DNA of 64,000 nt from Flavobacteriaceae bacterium UBA5950 (lineage in GTDB: Bacteria; Bacteroidota; Bacteroidia; Flavobacteriales; Flavobacteriaceae), in contig DJCM01000004.1 of assembly GCA_002430545.1 (NCBI GenBank), positions 75,982 to 139,981 on the forward strand. Direction: 5' to 3'. A program made the translations under genes and the position numbers. Positions within the stretch are counted from its first letter, which is position 1. Each line of letters opens with the position of its first letter. Below the pieces are notes generated by a model. It was not told the DNA's origin. It searched no databases and worked only from the letters and a program-made list of their open reading frames with translations. Below are positions 9,565 through 18,632 of this stretch, one piece after another.

Positions 9565-10035
9565 ATGAAAATAAAATGTGTCGCCATTGGAAAAACAGTA
9601 GGATCATATGCACTTGAAGAAGTACAAGCCTATGTGAAACGCATCCAGCATTTCATGCCTTTTGAATTCATTGAACTCAAAGAAATCAAACACAACAAAC
9701 ACAATCGAGAAAATGCACTGTTGACTGTGGAAAAAAGTATTGTAAAGCATGTTAGTAGTCGAGATGCTTTGATTCTTTTTGATGAAAAAGGAAAGCAAAT
9801 GGACTCAAAAGCTTTTGCTCAATTTATCTCCAAACAGACGATGTTACAGAGCGGGACAATGGTGTTTTGTATTGGAGGCGCCTATGGGTTTAGCGAATCT
9901 TTACGCAAGCGTGCAAAAGGGATGGTTTCACTCTCCCCCATGACTTTCACTCACCAACTTGCTAGAGTGATTGCCCTTGAACAGCTCTATCGAGCTTGTA
10001 CGATCATCAATCATCATCCCTATCATCACGTATGA
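9565..10035 (+). CDS. rlmH: 23S rRNA (pseudouridine-1915-N3)-methyltransferase
   Basis: RlmH is a SPOUT-class methylase that acts on helix 69 of 23S rRNA in assembled 70S ribosomes. The 156-residue product has the trefoil-knot SAM-binding segment FCIGGAYGFSESLRKRA and the C-terminal LSPMTFTHQLARVIALEQLYRA, ending HHPYHHV, all typical. I chose the ATG at 9565 (MKIKCVAIGK) over an upstream in-frame TTG. It overlaps rdgB by 4 bp (ATGA). Confidence 0.96.
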   Translation: MKIKCVAIGKTVGSYALEEVQAYVKRIQHFMPFEFIELKEIKHNKHNRENALLTVEKSIVKHVSSRDALILFDEKGKQMDSKAFAQFISKQTMLQSGTMVFCIGGAYGFSESLRKRAKGMVSLSPMTFTHQLARVIALEQLYRACTIINHHPYHHV

Positions 10036-10619
10036 AAAAGCTAATTCTCGCCACACACAACAAATATAAAGCCGAGGAGTTTAAGCAAATTCTACCTCAG
10101 TTTCGTGTGCAAACACTCGCAGACCTCAACTATGATCAGGAGATTGCTGAAACAGCATCAGACTTGGAGAGAAATTCGCTTTTAAAAGCTGAAACAATTT
10201 TTAGGCAGTTTGGTCATATTGTAGTTTCGGATGATAGTGGGCTTGAGGTTCAGGCCTTGAATGGTGCGCCAGGTGTGTACTCGGCTCGTTATGCTGGCGA
10301 GCAAAAAGATGATCAGCAAAACACTGAAAAACTACTTCATGAACTCAAAGGAATCACAAACAGAAATGCACAATTTAGAACAGTTATCTCATTGATGAGC
10401 TCAAATGACACCCTTCAATTTGAGGGGATTGTTGAAGGTGCAATCGCATATGAACCCAAAGGTGACAAGGGCTTTGGTTATGACCCTATTTTTATCCCCA
10501 ATGGATTTCAAAAAACATTTGCAGAACTCACATCAAATGAAAAAAATAAAATCAGTCATAGAGCCAATGCGATAGAAAAATTGGTTGCCTATCTAGAAAA
10601 AAATCCAACTTTTTGTTAA
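10032..10619 (+). CDS. rdgB: Non-canonical purine NTP pyrophosphatase (RdgB/HAM1 family)
   Basis: This enzyme hydrolyses ITP, dITP and XTP to monophosphates, keeping deaminated purines out of nucleic acids. The 195-residue protein starts MKKLILATHNKYKAEEF, where the THN/K substrate loop is conserved. It has VVSDDSGLEVQALNGAPGVYSARYAG with the metal-binding acidic pair, then KGFGYDPIF and ELTSNEKNKISHRANA. The start overlaps the rlmH stop by 4 bp, so the two are probably translationally coupled. Confidence 0.95.
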   Translation: MKKLILATHNKYKAEEFKQILPQFRVQTLADLNYDQEIAETASDLERNSLLKAETIFRQFGHIVVSDDSGLEVQALNGAPGVYSARYAGEQKDDQQNTEKLLHELKGITNRNAQFRTVISLMSSNDTLQFEGIVEGAIAYEPKGDKGFGYDPIFIPNGFQKTFAELTSNEKNKISHRANAIEKLVAYLEKNPTFC

Positions 10620-10643
10620 AATTTAGTAAAAAATATATGGTCA

Positions 10644-10651
10644 TAGCTTTG
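10644..10651 (+). promoter_or_regulatory. Putative -7 promoter box
   Basis: TAGCTTTG matches TAnnTTTG, 28 bp before the start of the secreted protein gene at 10680. I see no clear -33 element. Confidence 0.4.
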
Positions 10652-10679
10652 AAACAACTTAGTTTGCACAATAGAAAAA

Positions 10680-11438
10680 ATGACTAAACATTTTTTTTTA
10701 TTGGTTTTACTTTTGGGTTGGAGTACACAATTAGCAGCCCAAGAGGTGATTGGGGTTGTCAAAAATGCTTCTGATGACAAGCCTATTCCAACTGTTCATG
10801 TGTTAAATCTAAATAAGGTTTTGATGAGCATCACAGATGCCAATGGTGTTTTTGCCATCGATGCCGAAGTTAATGATACCTTATATCTATCCTATCTCGG
10901 ATTTAAATCGATTAAAATTACTGTTACAAACGACCTGATTAAATTTCCAAAAACAGAGTTCAAATTGACAGCGCTAGCACTGGCACTCGAGGAAGTCATC
11001 GTTCGTCCCTATCAGTTGACAGGCTACCTTGAAATTGATGCCAAAAATGTTCCCATCAACCGCAATCAGCGCTATAGTATCCCTGGGCTGCCGACTGGTG
11101 GATACGAGGCTGGGAGTCGAGGACCATCGGCTTTTTCAAGGGTTGTGGGATCAATTTTCAATCCTTTTGACTTCTTGCATAATCTTTTTGGCAAAAAACC
11201 CAATGAATTGCGAAAACTCAAAAAAATAAGAGAAAACAACCTTCTGCGTGACTTGCTTTCTGTAAAATATGATCGAGAAACACTTCAAGAGTTTTTGCAA
11301 TTGGAAATCAATGATATTGATGAAATATTACGAAACTGTAACTTCTCTGAGAGTTTTATTCGTACAGCCAATGATTTGCAGATATTAGAAGCAATCAGTG
11401 GTTGCTATGAGGAATACAAGGTTTTAAGTCGTAGATAA
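10680..11438 (+). CDS. Secreted protein with carboxypeptidase-regulatory-like beta-sandwich domain
   Basis: The 252-residue protein begins with a clear signal peptide (residues 1-20, ending QLAAQ). Residues 21-105 form a CarboxypepD_reg-like domain: GVVKNASDDKPIPTVHVLNL, then DANGVFAI and LYLSYLGFKS. This fold occurs at the N-terminus of TonB-dependent receptors and in free-standing Bacteroidota envelope proteins. The rest is a family-specific region, helical towards the C-terminus and without motifs I recognise. It is not a receptor, as there is no plug or barrel. Function unknown; periplasmic or outer-membrane-associated location inferred. Confidence 0.75.
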   Translation: MTKHFFLLVLLLGWSTQLAAQEVIGVVKNASDDKPIPTVHVLNLNKVLMSITDANGVFAIDAEVNDTLYLSYLGFKSIKITVTNDLIKFPKTEFKLTALALALEEVIVRPYQLTGYLEIDAKNVPINRNQRYSIPGLPTGGYEAGSRGPSAFSRVVGSIFNPFDFLHNLFGKKPNELRKLKKIRENNLLRDLLSVKYDRETLQEFLQLEINDIDEILRNCNFSESFIRTANDLQILEAISGCYEEYKVLSRR

Positions 11439-11451
11439 GTCTATAAAGTAG

Positions 11452-11459
11452 TACATTTG
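11452..11459 (+). promoter_or_regulatory. Putative -7 promoter box for purB
   Basis: TACATTTG is a full match to TAnnTTTG, 19 bp before the proposed TTG start of purB. The -33 element is weak. Confidence 0.5.
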
Positions 11460-11478
11460 CACTGAAATTACGTGCATT

Positions 11479-12819
11479 TTGCTCAACACACTAAACGCCA
11501 TTTCGCCAATCGACGGACGCTATCGCGGCAAAACAAAATCACTGCATGCATTTTTCTCAGAACAAGCACTCATCAAATATCGCGTTCAAGTAGAGGTTGA
11601 ATATTTTATTGCGCTTTGCTCCCACCCCATTCCACAACTCGAATCGTTTCAACATTCACTGTTTGAGGATTTACGATCGCTTTACAAGCACTTTTCACCT
11701 GAGGATGCCAAAGCGATAAAAGACATTGAGAAAACAACCAATCACGATGTGAAAGCAGTAGAGTACTTTATAAAAAATGAGTTCGATAGGTTGGGTATAG
11801 GAGCATATAAAGAGTTCATCCATTTTGGATTGACCTCCCAAGACGTAAACAACACTGCAGTACCATTGTCAATTAAAGATGCAATTGAAACTGTGGTGCT
11901 GCCACAAATCGAAAATACGATTTCAACGTTAGACGAATTGTCGTCTCGTTATCAAAACAACCCTATGCTGGCGCGAACCCATGGTCAGGCTGCTTCACCA
12001 ACACGATTGGGAAAAGAAATACAGGTGTTTAGCGAACGAGTCAAACAACAAATTAGTCTTTTGCATCAAATACCACATGCTGCAAAATTTGGAGGTGCTA
12101 CTGGAAATTTTAATGCACATCAGATTGCTTATCCCAACATTGATTGGCGTGCTTTTGGTGAAAACTTTGTTGTGAAAATCCTAGGTCTTCATCACTCTTT
12201 TCCAACAACACAGATTGAGCATTACGATCACTTGGCTGCCTTGTGTGATGCCTTTTCAAGAATCAACACCATTTTGATTGATCTGAATCGGGATTTTTGG
12301 ACTTATATTTCCATCGACTATTTCAAACAAAAAATCAATGACAATGAGGTTGGTTCGTCTGCGATGCCGCATAAAGTCAACCCTATTGATTTTGAAAATG
12401 CAGAAGGAAACTTGGGGATTGCCAATGCTGTTTTTTCATTTCTATCCTCCAAGCTCCCCATTTCCCGTCTCCAACGAGACCTGACAGACAGTACTGTTCT
12501 CCGTAACATTGGTGTTCCATTCAGTCATATGCTGATTGCTCTGGCATCTCTACATAAAGGGCTTGGTAAATTGGAAGTGAATGAAGCTGCTATCGATGAG
12601 GATCTCAATAATAACTGGGCTGTGGTTGCTGAAGCCATACAAACCATCCTTCGACGAGAAGGCTTTCCTAAGCCCTACGAGGCACTAAAAGGACTGACAA
12701 GAACCAATAGCGAAATCACCAAAGAGAGTATCCAGCAATTTATCAACGAATTGGATATCAGTGATGAGCTCAAAGCAGAGCTGCTTCAGATTAGCCCTCA
12801 AAACTACACAGGAATTTAG
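11479..12819 (+). CDS. purB: Adenylosuccinate lyase
   Basis: PurB cleaves SAICAR and adenylosuccinate, releasing fumarate, in purine synthesis. The 446-residue protein opens LNTLNAISPIDGRYRGKT, has HFGLTSQDVNNTA and TRTHGQ-like catalytic regions, and carries the fumarase/aspartase signature GSSAMPHKVNP at 292-302. There is no ATG at the expected place. The reading frame supports a TTG start at 11479 (with ATT just before it as a weaker option), placed after a good -7 box. It is convergent with the DUF4252 gene, 3 bp apart. Confidence 0.95.
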   Translation: MLNTLNAISPIDGRYRGKTKSLHAFFSEQALIKYRVQVEVEYFIALCSHPIPQLESFQHSLFEDLRSLYKHFSPEDAKAIKDIEKTTNHDVKAVEYFIKNEFDRLGIGAYKEFIHFGLTSQDVNNTAVPLSIKDAIETVVLPQIENTISTLDELSSRYQNNPMLARTHGQAASPTRLGKEIQVFSERVKQQISLLHQIPHAAKFGGATGNFNAHQIAYPNIDWRAFGENFVVKILGLHHSFPTTQIEHYDHLAALCDAFSRINTILIDLNRDFWTYISIDYFKQKINDNEVGSSAMPHKVNPIDFENAEGNLGIANAVFSFLSSKLPISRLQRDLTDSTVLRNIGVPFSHMLIALASLHKGLGKLEVNEAAIDEDLNNNWAVVAEAIQTILRREGFPKPYEALKGLTRTNSEITKESIQQFINELDISDELKAELLQISPQNYTGI

Positions 12820-12822
12820 AGT

Positions 12823-13365
12823 TTAAATTTTTACCTGACCTTTTAATTTATTGAGCTCCTCCCCAGCTGGGATATCAAGCTTTTGTACCAATGAAGCGAT
12901 TCTAGCCAAATCAATTTTTCCGTCGATATATAGCAATACAGTTTGATTACGATCATTAAGGGCAGCATTGTCATTGTCCTCTTTTGCCAGCATCACAAGT
13001 TGGTCCACAATATTCTCCTTTTCAGAGAGTGCTGCATAAAAATACACAGTGGTTTGGTCCTCACGAACTTGCATCAACTCAGAAAGCTGGTTCGTTTTTG
13101 CATGCTCTTGTGTCCAGTCGGAAAAGTTGTCAGAAATTGTAGGCTCATCGGTTCGTAAGAGTTTAAAAGTATTGATTTGAGAAATCAGCTCTAAAAACTC
13201 CTTTGCTTCAGGATCTGTATCATCGATGTTGAGCTTGGCAAGCATCGAAAACATCTGTGGACTAATCGATACATAGGTAACTCTTTCATTGGATTTGTAG
13301 GTATCAAAAACAGATTGTGCCATCATCATTGGAGCAATCATTAAAAATAAAAAGGTTGTTTTCAT
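12823..13365 (-). CDS. DUF4252-type secreted protein
   Basis: The 180-residue protein has an N-terminal signal peptide (MKTTFLFLMIAPMMMAQ). It then shows a pattern I associate with the Bacteroidota DUF4252 family: VTYVSISPQMFSMLAKLNID, then KEFLELISQINTFKLLRT, and a closing DGKIDLARIASLVQKLDI. The function of the family is not established. No lipobox or catalytic motif is visible. It is transcribed alone, tail-to-tail with purB. Confidence 0.7.
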   Translation of the reverse strand: MKTTFLFLMIAPMMMAQSVFDTYKSNERVTYVSISPQMFSMLAKLNIDDTDPEAKEFLELISQINTFKLLRTDEPTISDNFSDWTQEHAKTNQLSELMQVREDQTTVYFYAALSEKENIVDQLVMLAKEDNDNAALNDRNQTVLLYIDGKIDLARIASLVQKLDIPAGEELNKLKGQVKI

Positions 13366-13501
13366 GTCCTAAAGAATATGGTTATTCGACGAAAATACAA
13401 TAAAGATTTTTATCCCAGACTACTGCACGTAAACTTTCCGATTTATGATTTTTAATAAAAATGAGTACATTGCAGAAGAAACAAATTTTAAGAGAGTAAA
13501 A

Positions 13502-14896
13502 ATGAGAAAATTCCTTCCTTTTGTACTTTTACTGTTTGTCTTGATATCATGTAAAGACGAAGATGATAATGTTGTAACTCGCAAGTATGATTTAGAAGTT
13601 GAAGACTTTATCTGGAAAGGTCTAAATACTTATTACTACTGGCAAAGCAGCATTCCCGACTTGGCAGACAACCGATTTGATTCAAGAGAATCCTATGCCA
13701 CCTATTTATCCGATTTCGATGGAAGACTTGAATTATTATTTGAATCTCTTCTTTCAAGCAAGGATCGCTTTAGCTGGATCATGAGTGACTATACCGAACT
13801 TGAAAATCAATTGAGCCGCACTTATAAAACAAGCGGAATGATGTATAATTTAGTAAGGATTGGCGACTCTAATGAGTTGTTTGCTTTTGTACGCTATGTG
13901 CTCCCCGATTCGGATGCAGCTACAAAAAATATTAAGCGTGGAGACCTTTTTTTAAGTGTTAACAACGAACAACTGACCATCAATAATTATCAAGATTTAT
14001 TGAGTAGCGATGTAGGATCGTTTAGTATTCAGCTCGCTCAAATCACTGGGCAAACAATTGCGCTATCAGGTGTCAATGTCGATTTGGTCAAAACTGAAAT
14101 CCAAGAAAACCCCGTCCATATTCATAAGATCATTGAACTAAACAACACGAAGATTGGTTATTTGATGTACAATGGGTTTGTGGCTGATTTTGACGAAGAA
14201 CTCGAAAGTGCTTTTTCAGAATTTCAAACCCAAGGGGTCAATCATTTGATTGTCGATTTACGCTACAATCGTGGCGGAAGAACCAGTTCATCCATCAAAC
14301 TTGCCAGTATGATAACCGGGCAGTTTTCGGGTAAGGTTTATGCGCAAACCCAACACAATGATAAACTCTCATCTTATAATGAAGACTACATATTTGAAGA
14401 AACTTCCGTACAGCTGAAAATGGACCGACTCTATGTCATTAGTTCTGCAGATACTGCATCAGCCAGCGAGCTCCTAATCAACGGCTTATCACCCTATATC
14501 GATGTCATCCTTGTTGGCGACGATACCACAGGTAAAAATGTCGGTTCCTATACAATCTACGACTGGATTGATGACGAGGGAACTGTAAACCCTGATCACA
14601 CTTGGGCCATGCAACCCATCACATTCAAAATTGCCAATAGCGAAGGTTTTGCAGACTTTGAAAATGGCCTGGAAGCAGATCATCTTTTTCTTGAAGACCT
14701 AACCAATTTGGGAACTCTCGGTGAAATCGATGAACCCCTATTAGAAAAAACCCTAGAAATCATGGGTGTACTCCCACAGAGTTTAGAAAAGAAAGCGATT
14801 GACACAGATAACATTCATTTCAAACAATTTGCTCCTTTGCAAAAAGCATTGATGCATTTCGACACCCCAACTAAAATAAATACGATGCGCCTATAG
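13502..14896 (+). CDS. S41-family (tail-specific-like) serine protease, lipoprotein
   Basis: The start at 13502 gives a short signal ending in lipobox LISC with Cys17, so a lipid-anchored envelope protein is likely. A PDZ-like region (about residues 110-195) precedes the S41 protease core: KIGYLMYNGF, HLIVDLRYNRGG, then SADTASASELLINGL and DTTGKNVGSY. Ser320 and Lys345 sit 25 residues apart, the spacing of the Ser/Lys dyad in this family. The 464-residue length fits Bacteroidota S41 lipoproteins. Substrate unknown. The 3' end overlaps that of the receptor gene by 26 bp (convergent). Confidence 0.88.
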   Translation: MRKFLPFVLLLFVLISCKDEDDNVVTRKYDLEVEDFIWKGLNTYYYWQSSIPDLADNRFDSRESYATYLSDFDGRLELLFESLLSSKDRFSWIMSDYTELENQLSRTYKTSGMMYNLVRIGDSNELFAFVRYVLPDSDAATKNIKRGDLFLSVNNEQLTINNYQDLLSSDVGSFSIQLAQITGQTIALSGVNVDLVKTEIQENPVHIHKIIELNNTKIGYLMYNGFVADFDEELESAFSEFQTQGVNHLIVDLRYNRGGRTSSSIKLASMITGQFSGKVYAQTQHNDKLSSYNEDYIFEETSVQLKMDRLYVISSADTASASELLINGLSPYIDVILVGDDTTGKNVGSYTIYDWIDDEGTVNPDHTWAMQPITFKIANSEGFADFENGLEADHLFLEDLTNLGTLGEIDEPLLEKTLEIMGVLPQSLEKKAIDTDNIHFKQFAPLQKALMHFDTPTKINTMRL

Positions 14897-16712
14897 AAAG
14901 ATTTCGACCTCGAGTAGTGTATCCACTTACTTCCTCGTAGTCGGCGTTAAACATATTTTCGATCGAGCCAAATAGTGATATCCCAGATTGGGAGAGTTGA
15001 TGCGAAACACGAAAATCAAACAACCAATAGGATGACAGCTCGACCAGTCCTTGCCCAGCCAAGTCATCGCGATCACCAATAAATTGAATGTTGGCAAGCA
15101 GTTGTGTCTTAGCCTTTACGTCATAACGAAAATTTGTATTCATCTTATGTTTGGGAATACGTAAGCCCTCCCCTTCCTCATGCTGGGTGTATGCATAATT
15201 GGTCTGCAAACGAAGCCTATCGGAGAATGGATATTCCAATAAAAATTCTAAGCCATAAACACTAAAATCAATCGAATCGTTTACATAACGATAGGTGCTT
15301 AAGTCATAGGCGACAAAATCCTTATGATCTCTATTGAAATAAGCAAATTGGATCTGCCCATCATTTTTGAACAGTACAGAACCCCCTATTTCAAAACTTT
15401 GATTGGTTTCAGGTTGTAAGGCTTCATTTCCAGCGTATAAATCATATAATTTATAAAGTGAAGGAGCAATGAAAGCAGTGCTTAGATTGGCATAAAAACG
15501 AAGGTCAAAAGAATTCAACGCAAAGTTTACTGAGGGATTGATATGGTATGTCAAATGAGATCCGTAGGTGCTGTGCTCGCTCAAACGTGCGCCAGCTTGC
15601 GTCGCCAATCGACTGTTGCTATCGTATAGCACATTGACAAAATAGTCCATGAAATCCATGCTAACTGTATCGTTAAATTTGGCTTCTTGTTTTTTATAAT
15701 TCACCCCAACCAACCCCTTCAACTGAGGCGACAAATTGGCAGAAAAAATACCCTCAACATCTGTGACATCTCCTTCAAAATACATGGGAAATGATGAATC
15801 AAAATCACGACTGTTTGATGACCAAGATACTCGTCCATTAAACGAACTGGAACTACCCATCCATTTGGGTTGAATGATGATGCGTTGGCTTTCGCTTTTA
15901 AATGTATTATCTGCATCCATCAAAGAGGGAAAACTATCATCGTATTGGGAGGAAAAATAGTTCTTATTAAAAAGGGCGTTAACAGAAAATTGAGGAAGCA
16001 ATTGTAACTGATAACGCAAACCTAGATTTTGTTTTTTTGTGGCGTCATTCTCATCCCCAACAACAGATGACATGCCCAGTGTTCTTTGATCGAGTAAGGA
16101 AATAGAGCCAGCATTATATTCATTCCCAAGCGAAAGTTGGACTTGTCGATTTTGATGATTGGGTGCTGCACTAAATTTCTTTTGGTCGTTGTTTGTGCCA
16201 AAAATCGTACGAATCGACCCATGCAGTCCTTGGGTATTGAGTCGTTTGGTGGTGATTTTGATGACTGCCGCTGCTGCTGCGCTTCCATATAAACTACTGG
16301 CAGCCCCACGAATAATTTCAATAGATTCGATTGTTGAAATATCGATTGTTCTTAGGTCGAAATCATTTTCAATTTGAGTTGGATCGCTCACAGGCACGCC
16401 ATCGATTAGGAACAAAACCTGTCGATTGTTTCCTCCTCTTATAAAATAGCTCAACTCTGACCCAGGATGAGCGTTTGATCCATTGATATGAATCCCGACT
16501 TGATCGTTGAGCAAGGCAGCAAGAGTACTGCCAACATAAGGTTCGATGTCTTTGGTTGTGAGCAAGGTTACCGAACGACTTTTTTTAGATGCTGGTCTTT
16601 CAAAGCGAGAGTCGGTAATAGTGACTCCCTTAAGGTTAACAGCATTGTTTTGAGCGATTGCGAAAAAGCAGCCCAACAAGCACACCAATTGTGCCACTAA
16701 GTTTTTTATCAT
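14871..16712 (-). CDS. btuB: TonB-dependent outer-membrane receptor, BtuB-type (cobalamin)
   Basis: The 613-residue protein has a signal peptide ending FAIAQ. The plug domain (about residues 30-150) includes DQVGIHINGSNAHPGSELSY, LFLIDGVPVSDPTQ and IESIEIIRGAASSLYGSAAAAAVI. The barrel of alternating strands follows and ends in the aromatic terminus IGASYLF. Size and plug resemble vitamin B12 receptors rather than the larger SusC type, and there is no N-terminal carboxypeptidase-regulatory domain. The 5' leader carries a cobalamin riboswitch, which ties this receptor to B12 or a corrinoid. The stop overlaps the convergent protease gene by 26 bp. Confidence 0.92.
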   Translation of the reverse strand: MIKNLVAQLVCLLGCFFAIAQNNAVNLKGVTITDSRFERPASKKSRSVTLLTTKDIEPYVGSTLAALLNDQVGIHINGSNAHPGSELSYFIRGGNNRQVLFLIDGVPVSDPTQIENDFDLRTIDISTIESIEIIRGAASSLYGSAAAAAVIKITTKRLNTQGLHGSIRTIFGTNNDQKKFSAAPNHQNRQVQLSLGNEYNAGSISLLDQRTLGMSSVVGDENDATKKQNLGLRYQLQLLPQFSVNALFNKNYFSSQYDDSFPSLMDADNTFKSESQRIIIQPKWMGSSSSFNGRVSWSSNSRDFDSSFPMYFEGDVTDVEGIFSANLSPQLKGLVGVNYKKQEAKFNDTVSMDFMDYFVNVLYDSNSRLATQAGARLSEHSTYGSHLTYHINPSVNFALNSFDLRFYANLSTAFIAPSLYKLYDLYAGNEALQPETNQSFEIGGSVLFKNDGQIQFAYFNRDHKDFVAYDLSTYRYVNDSIDFSVYGLEFLLEYPFSDRLRLQTNYAYTQHEEGEGLRIPKHKMNTNFRYDVKAKTQLLANIQFIGDRDDLAGQGLVELSSYWLFDFRVSHQLSQSGISLFGSIENMFNADYEEVSGYTTRGRNLSIGASYLF

Positions 16713-16769
16713 TTTGAAAAATTAAATTTGGTTTTCCTACTTATCCCGAGTAGCAACACCATGTAATAA

Positions 16770-16934
16770 CAGCGGCAGGTCTCCTGGCTCACGTTCATTT
16801 CAACCTTCCCAACGATTTGTCAGTGGTTTGTAGAGAAATGACTATACACGTTTACAGTTGCGGTAACAGCGAAAGTTTTGCACTTTCTTCCCTATTATTT
16901 ACGACTCACGAATGTGACTCGTAAAACCGTTGTT
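16770..16934 (-). ncRNA. Cobalamin (B12) riboswitch
   Basis: On the minus strand the leader shows the conserved aptamer blocks in order. A long hairpin (16899-16924) comes first, then AATAGGGAA, GTGCAAAAC, TTACCGCAACTGTAAA, CCACTGAC, GGGAAGG, and finally the B12 box AGCCAGGAGACCTGCCG at 16773-16789. Downstream, before the btuB start, a small CTACT/AGTAG hairpin with loop CGGGATA may be the partner of the kissing loop in the expression platform. Class-II-like leaders of this kind repress receptor synthesis when cobalamin is plentiful. Identification rests on direct block matching. Confidence 0.95.
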
Positions 16935-16940
16935 CAACAA

Positions 16941-16948
16941 CAAAGGTA
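16941..16948 (-). promoter_or_regulatory. Putative -7 promoter box for the riboswitch-btuB transcript
   Basis: The minus strand reads TACCTTTG, a full TAnnTTTG match. Transcription would start near 16934, right at the aptamer's 5' edge. Confidence 0.55.
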
Positions 16949-16967
16949 GTGAAGCAAAAACAAATTA

Positions 16968-16995
16968 TTGGGTTTTAAAAAAATAGCTATTTTTG
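16968..16995 (+). promoter_or_regulatory. Promoter for the DUF6580-like gene
   Basis: TTG at 16968-16970, a 17 bp spacer and TATTTTTG at 16988-16995 match the Bacteroidota -33/-7 arrangement. The start codon follows 15 bp later. Confidence 0.6.
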
Positions 16996-17010
16996 ATTCA
17001 AATTGCTAGA

Positions 17011-17502
17011 ATGATGTTCACGTTCTCAAAAAAGGAAAAAGTACTCGTCAGTTTTGTTTTGATTGCTGCACTGACAAGACTCATTCCTCATCCGCCAAAC
17101 TTTGCTCCGATCACAGCAATGTCGCTCTTTGCTGGGGCTTATTTTACGAGAAAACATCTTGCCTATTTGGTGCCTATCCTTGCGATGGTAATCTCTGATT
17201 TATTTTTAGGTTTTTATACCATTTCAATTTTTGTTTACCTATCGTTTGCCCTCATTACTTGGTTAGGACAACAAAAAAATAAGGTTACCCCAAAACTCGT
17301 ATTGCTTGGTAGCATTTCGTTTTTTGTCATCAGTAATCTAGGTGTATGGCTTTTATATTATCCAAAAACGATTGAGGGTCTTATTGCCTGTTTTACCCTA
17401 GCGATACCATTTTTTGTAACATCCCTTCTTGGTGATGTCATATACAGCATCGTTCTGGTCTATGGTTTTTCTGTGGCAAGCAAACGATTACAACTCTCCT
17501 AA
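17011..17502 (+). CDS. Small integral membrane protein (DUF6580-like), possible B12-linked transport component
   Basis: The 163-residue protein has about five transmembrane segments. It opens with LIAALTRLIPHPPNFAPITAMSLFAGAYF, a pattern I recall from DUF6580 putative transport proteins, which resemble S-components of ECF vitamin transporters. It is divergent from the cobalamin-riboswitch btuB gene, with about 75 bp between the aptamer and its start. That suggests inner-membrane B12 uptake in partnership with BtuB, but this is inference: the riboswitch is on the other strand and does not control this gene. ATG at 17011 or 17014; the TTG at 16993 lies inside the promoter. Overlaps rmuC tail-to-tail by 4 bp. 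Confidence 0.65.
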   Translation: MMFTFSKKEKVLVSFVLIAALTRLIPHPPNFAPITAMSLFAGAYFTRKHLAYLVPILAMVISDLFLGFYTISIFVYLSFALITWLGQQKNKVTPKLVLLGSISFFVISNLGVWLLYYPKTIEGLIACFTLAIPFFVTSLLGDVIYSIVLVYGFSVASKRLQLS

Positions 17503-18611
17503 TCCCCTTCCTGGACATTTGGTTTGGAAACCTCCATGGCGATGTCTAAACGCTTTTTGTCTGGGGAAAGCTTTATAATATCCTTATCGATTTTACGAAA
17601 TTCACCCGACAAATCATTGTAATGGTTGACAGCTGTACCTAAGGTTTTTCCCAGTTTATTGTGGTAGGTTTGATAGGCATTTAAATGTTTGCTGAGTTTA
17701 TCGACATTGGCAAGTATTTCCTGAACAGACTTTTCAATCTTTAAATTGTGTAAAGCCTTCACTGTAATTTGAAGCATTGGAAACAAACTCATAGGAGAGA
17801 CAATCATCACCTTTTTATCATATGCATAACTTACCAAATCACGTGAATTGATCTGTAAACTTCCCACTCGACTGTTGAGAAGGTCCTGAAACAACCCATC
17901 TGCTGGAATAAACATATAGGCATAGTCAGTTGTTTGTTCGTTTGGTCTGATGTATTTGGCAGTTTCATCTATTCGAGATCGAATGTCTTTACGAAACTGT
18001 GTCTCTAAATTTTTAATCTCATTCGGATCGCTGCTTTCAATCATTTTATTGTAGTTATCCAATGAAAACTTGGCATCAATCGGAATGATGAATTGACCAA
18101 CTTTCACAACAGCATCCACCATCTCACCATTCGAAAATTTGTGCTGCATACTAAACAAGTCAGGAGGTAAGACGTTGGCTAGTAGATTCTCGAGTTGGAT
18201 CTCACCCAAAATCCCTCGCTGTTTGGAGTTGCCTAAAATCTTCTCTAGCGATTTCATTTGTGTGGCAAAATTCAGCACCTGTTCGTTTGTACCCTTAATT
18301 TTCTCTAATTCTGAAGTGACTTCCTTCACGATTTTATTCGATTGAGAAAACTGCAATTGCATGTTTTGTTTGGTGCTTTTTTGAAACTCACTAATCCCCT
18401 GATTGATGGTTTTGAGTTTCCCTTCAATTTCAATCCTTGAGCTTTGCGCGTTTTGCGCTACATCCTTTCTGATTTCTTGAATTTCGTTACGCAATGCTTC
18501 GTTCAGCTGAACCAAAAGTGAATTTGAACCTGAAGTATTTCGATTTCTTAAAAAAAACATTGTGAGCACAACACCCAAAATGACGAGTAGTAAAATGAAT
18601 TCTAATGACAT
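17499..18611 (-). CDS. rmuC: RmuC-family DNA recombination protein
   Basis: RmuC limits recombination at inverted repeats and carries a predicted nuclease-like core. The 370-residue protein has one N-terminal membrane segment (LEFILLLVILGVVLTMFFL), a long coiled coil (about residues 30-125) and the core RGILGEIQLENLLANVLPPDLF, VDAVVKV, IPIDAKFSLDNY and YAYDKKVMIVSPMSL. I use the ATG at 18611. It is 21 bp downstream of carB on the same strand and may be read through from it. Confidence 0.93.
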   Translation of the reverse strand: MSLEFILLLVILGVVLTMFFLRNRNTSGSNSLLVQLNEALRNEIQEIRKDVAQNAQSSRIEIEGKLKTINQGISEFQKSTKQNMQLQFSQSNKIVKEVTSELEKIKGTNEQVLNFATQMKSLEKILGNSKQRGILGEIQLENLLANVLPPDLFSMQHKFSNGEMVDAVVKVGQFIIPIDAKFSLDNYNKMIESSDPNEIKNLETQFRKDIRSRIDETAKYIRPNEQTTDYAYMFIPADGLFQDLLNSRVGSLQINSRDLVSYAYDKKVMIVSPMSLFPMLQITVKALHNLKIEKSVQEILANVDKLSKHLNAYQTYHNKLGKTLGTAVNHYNDLSGEFRKIDKDIIKLSPDKKRLDIAMEVSKPNVQEGD

Positions 18612-18632
18612 AAAACGAATGTACAAAAAAAC

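Noticed and set aside
14871..14896. Possible truncation of the protease or receptor gene at their 26-bp overlap
   Set aside because: Both proteins end at family-typical positions (receptor IGASYLF), so this is simply a compact convergent junction.
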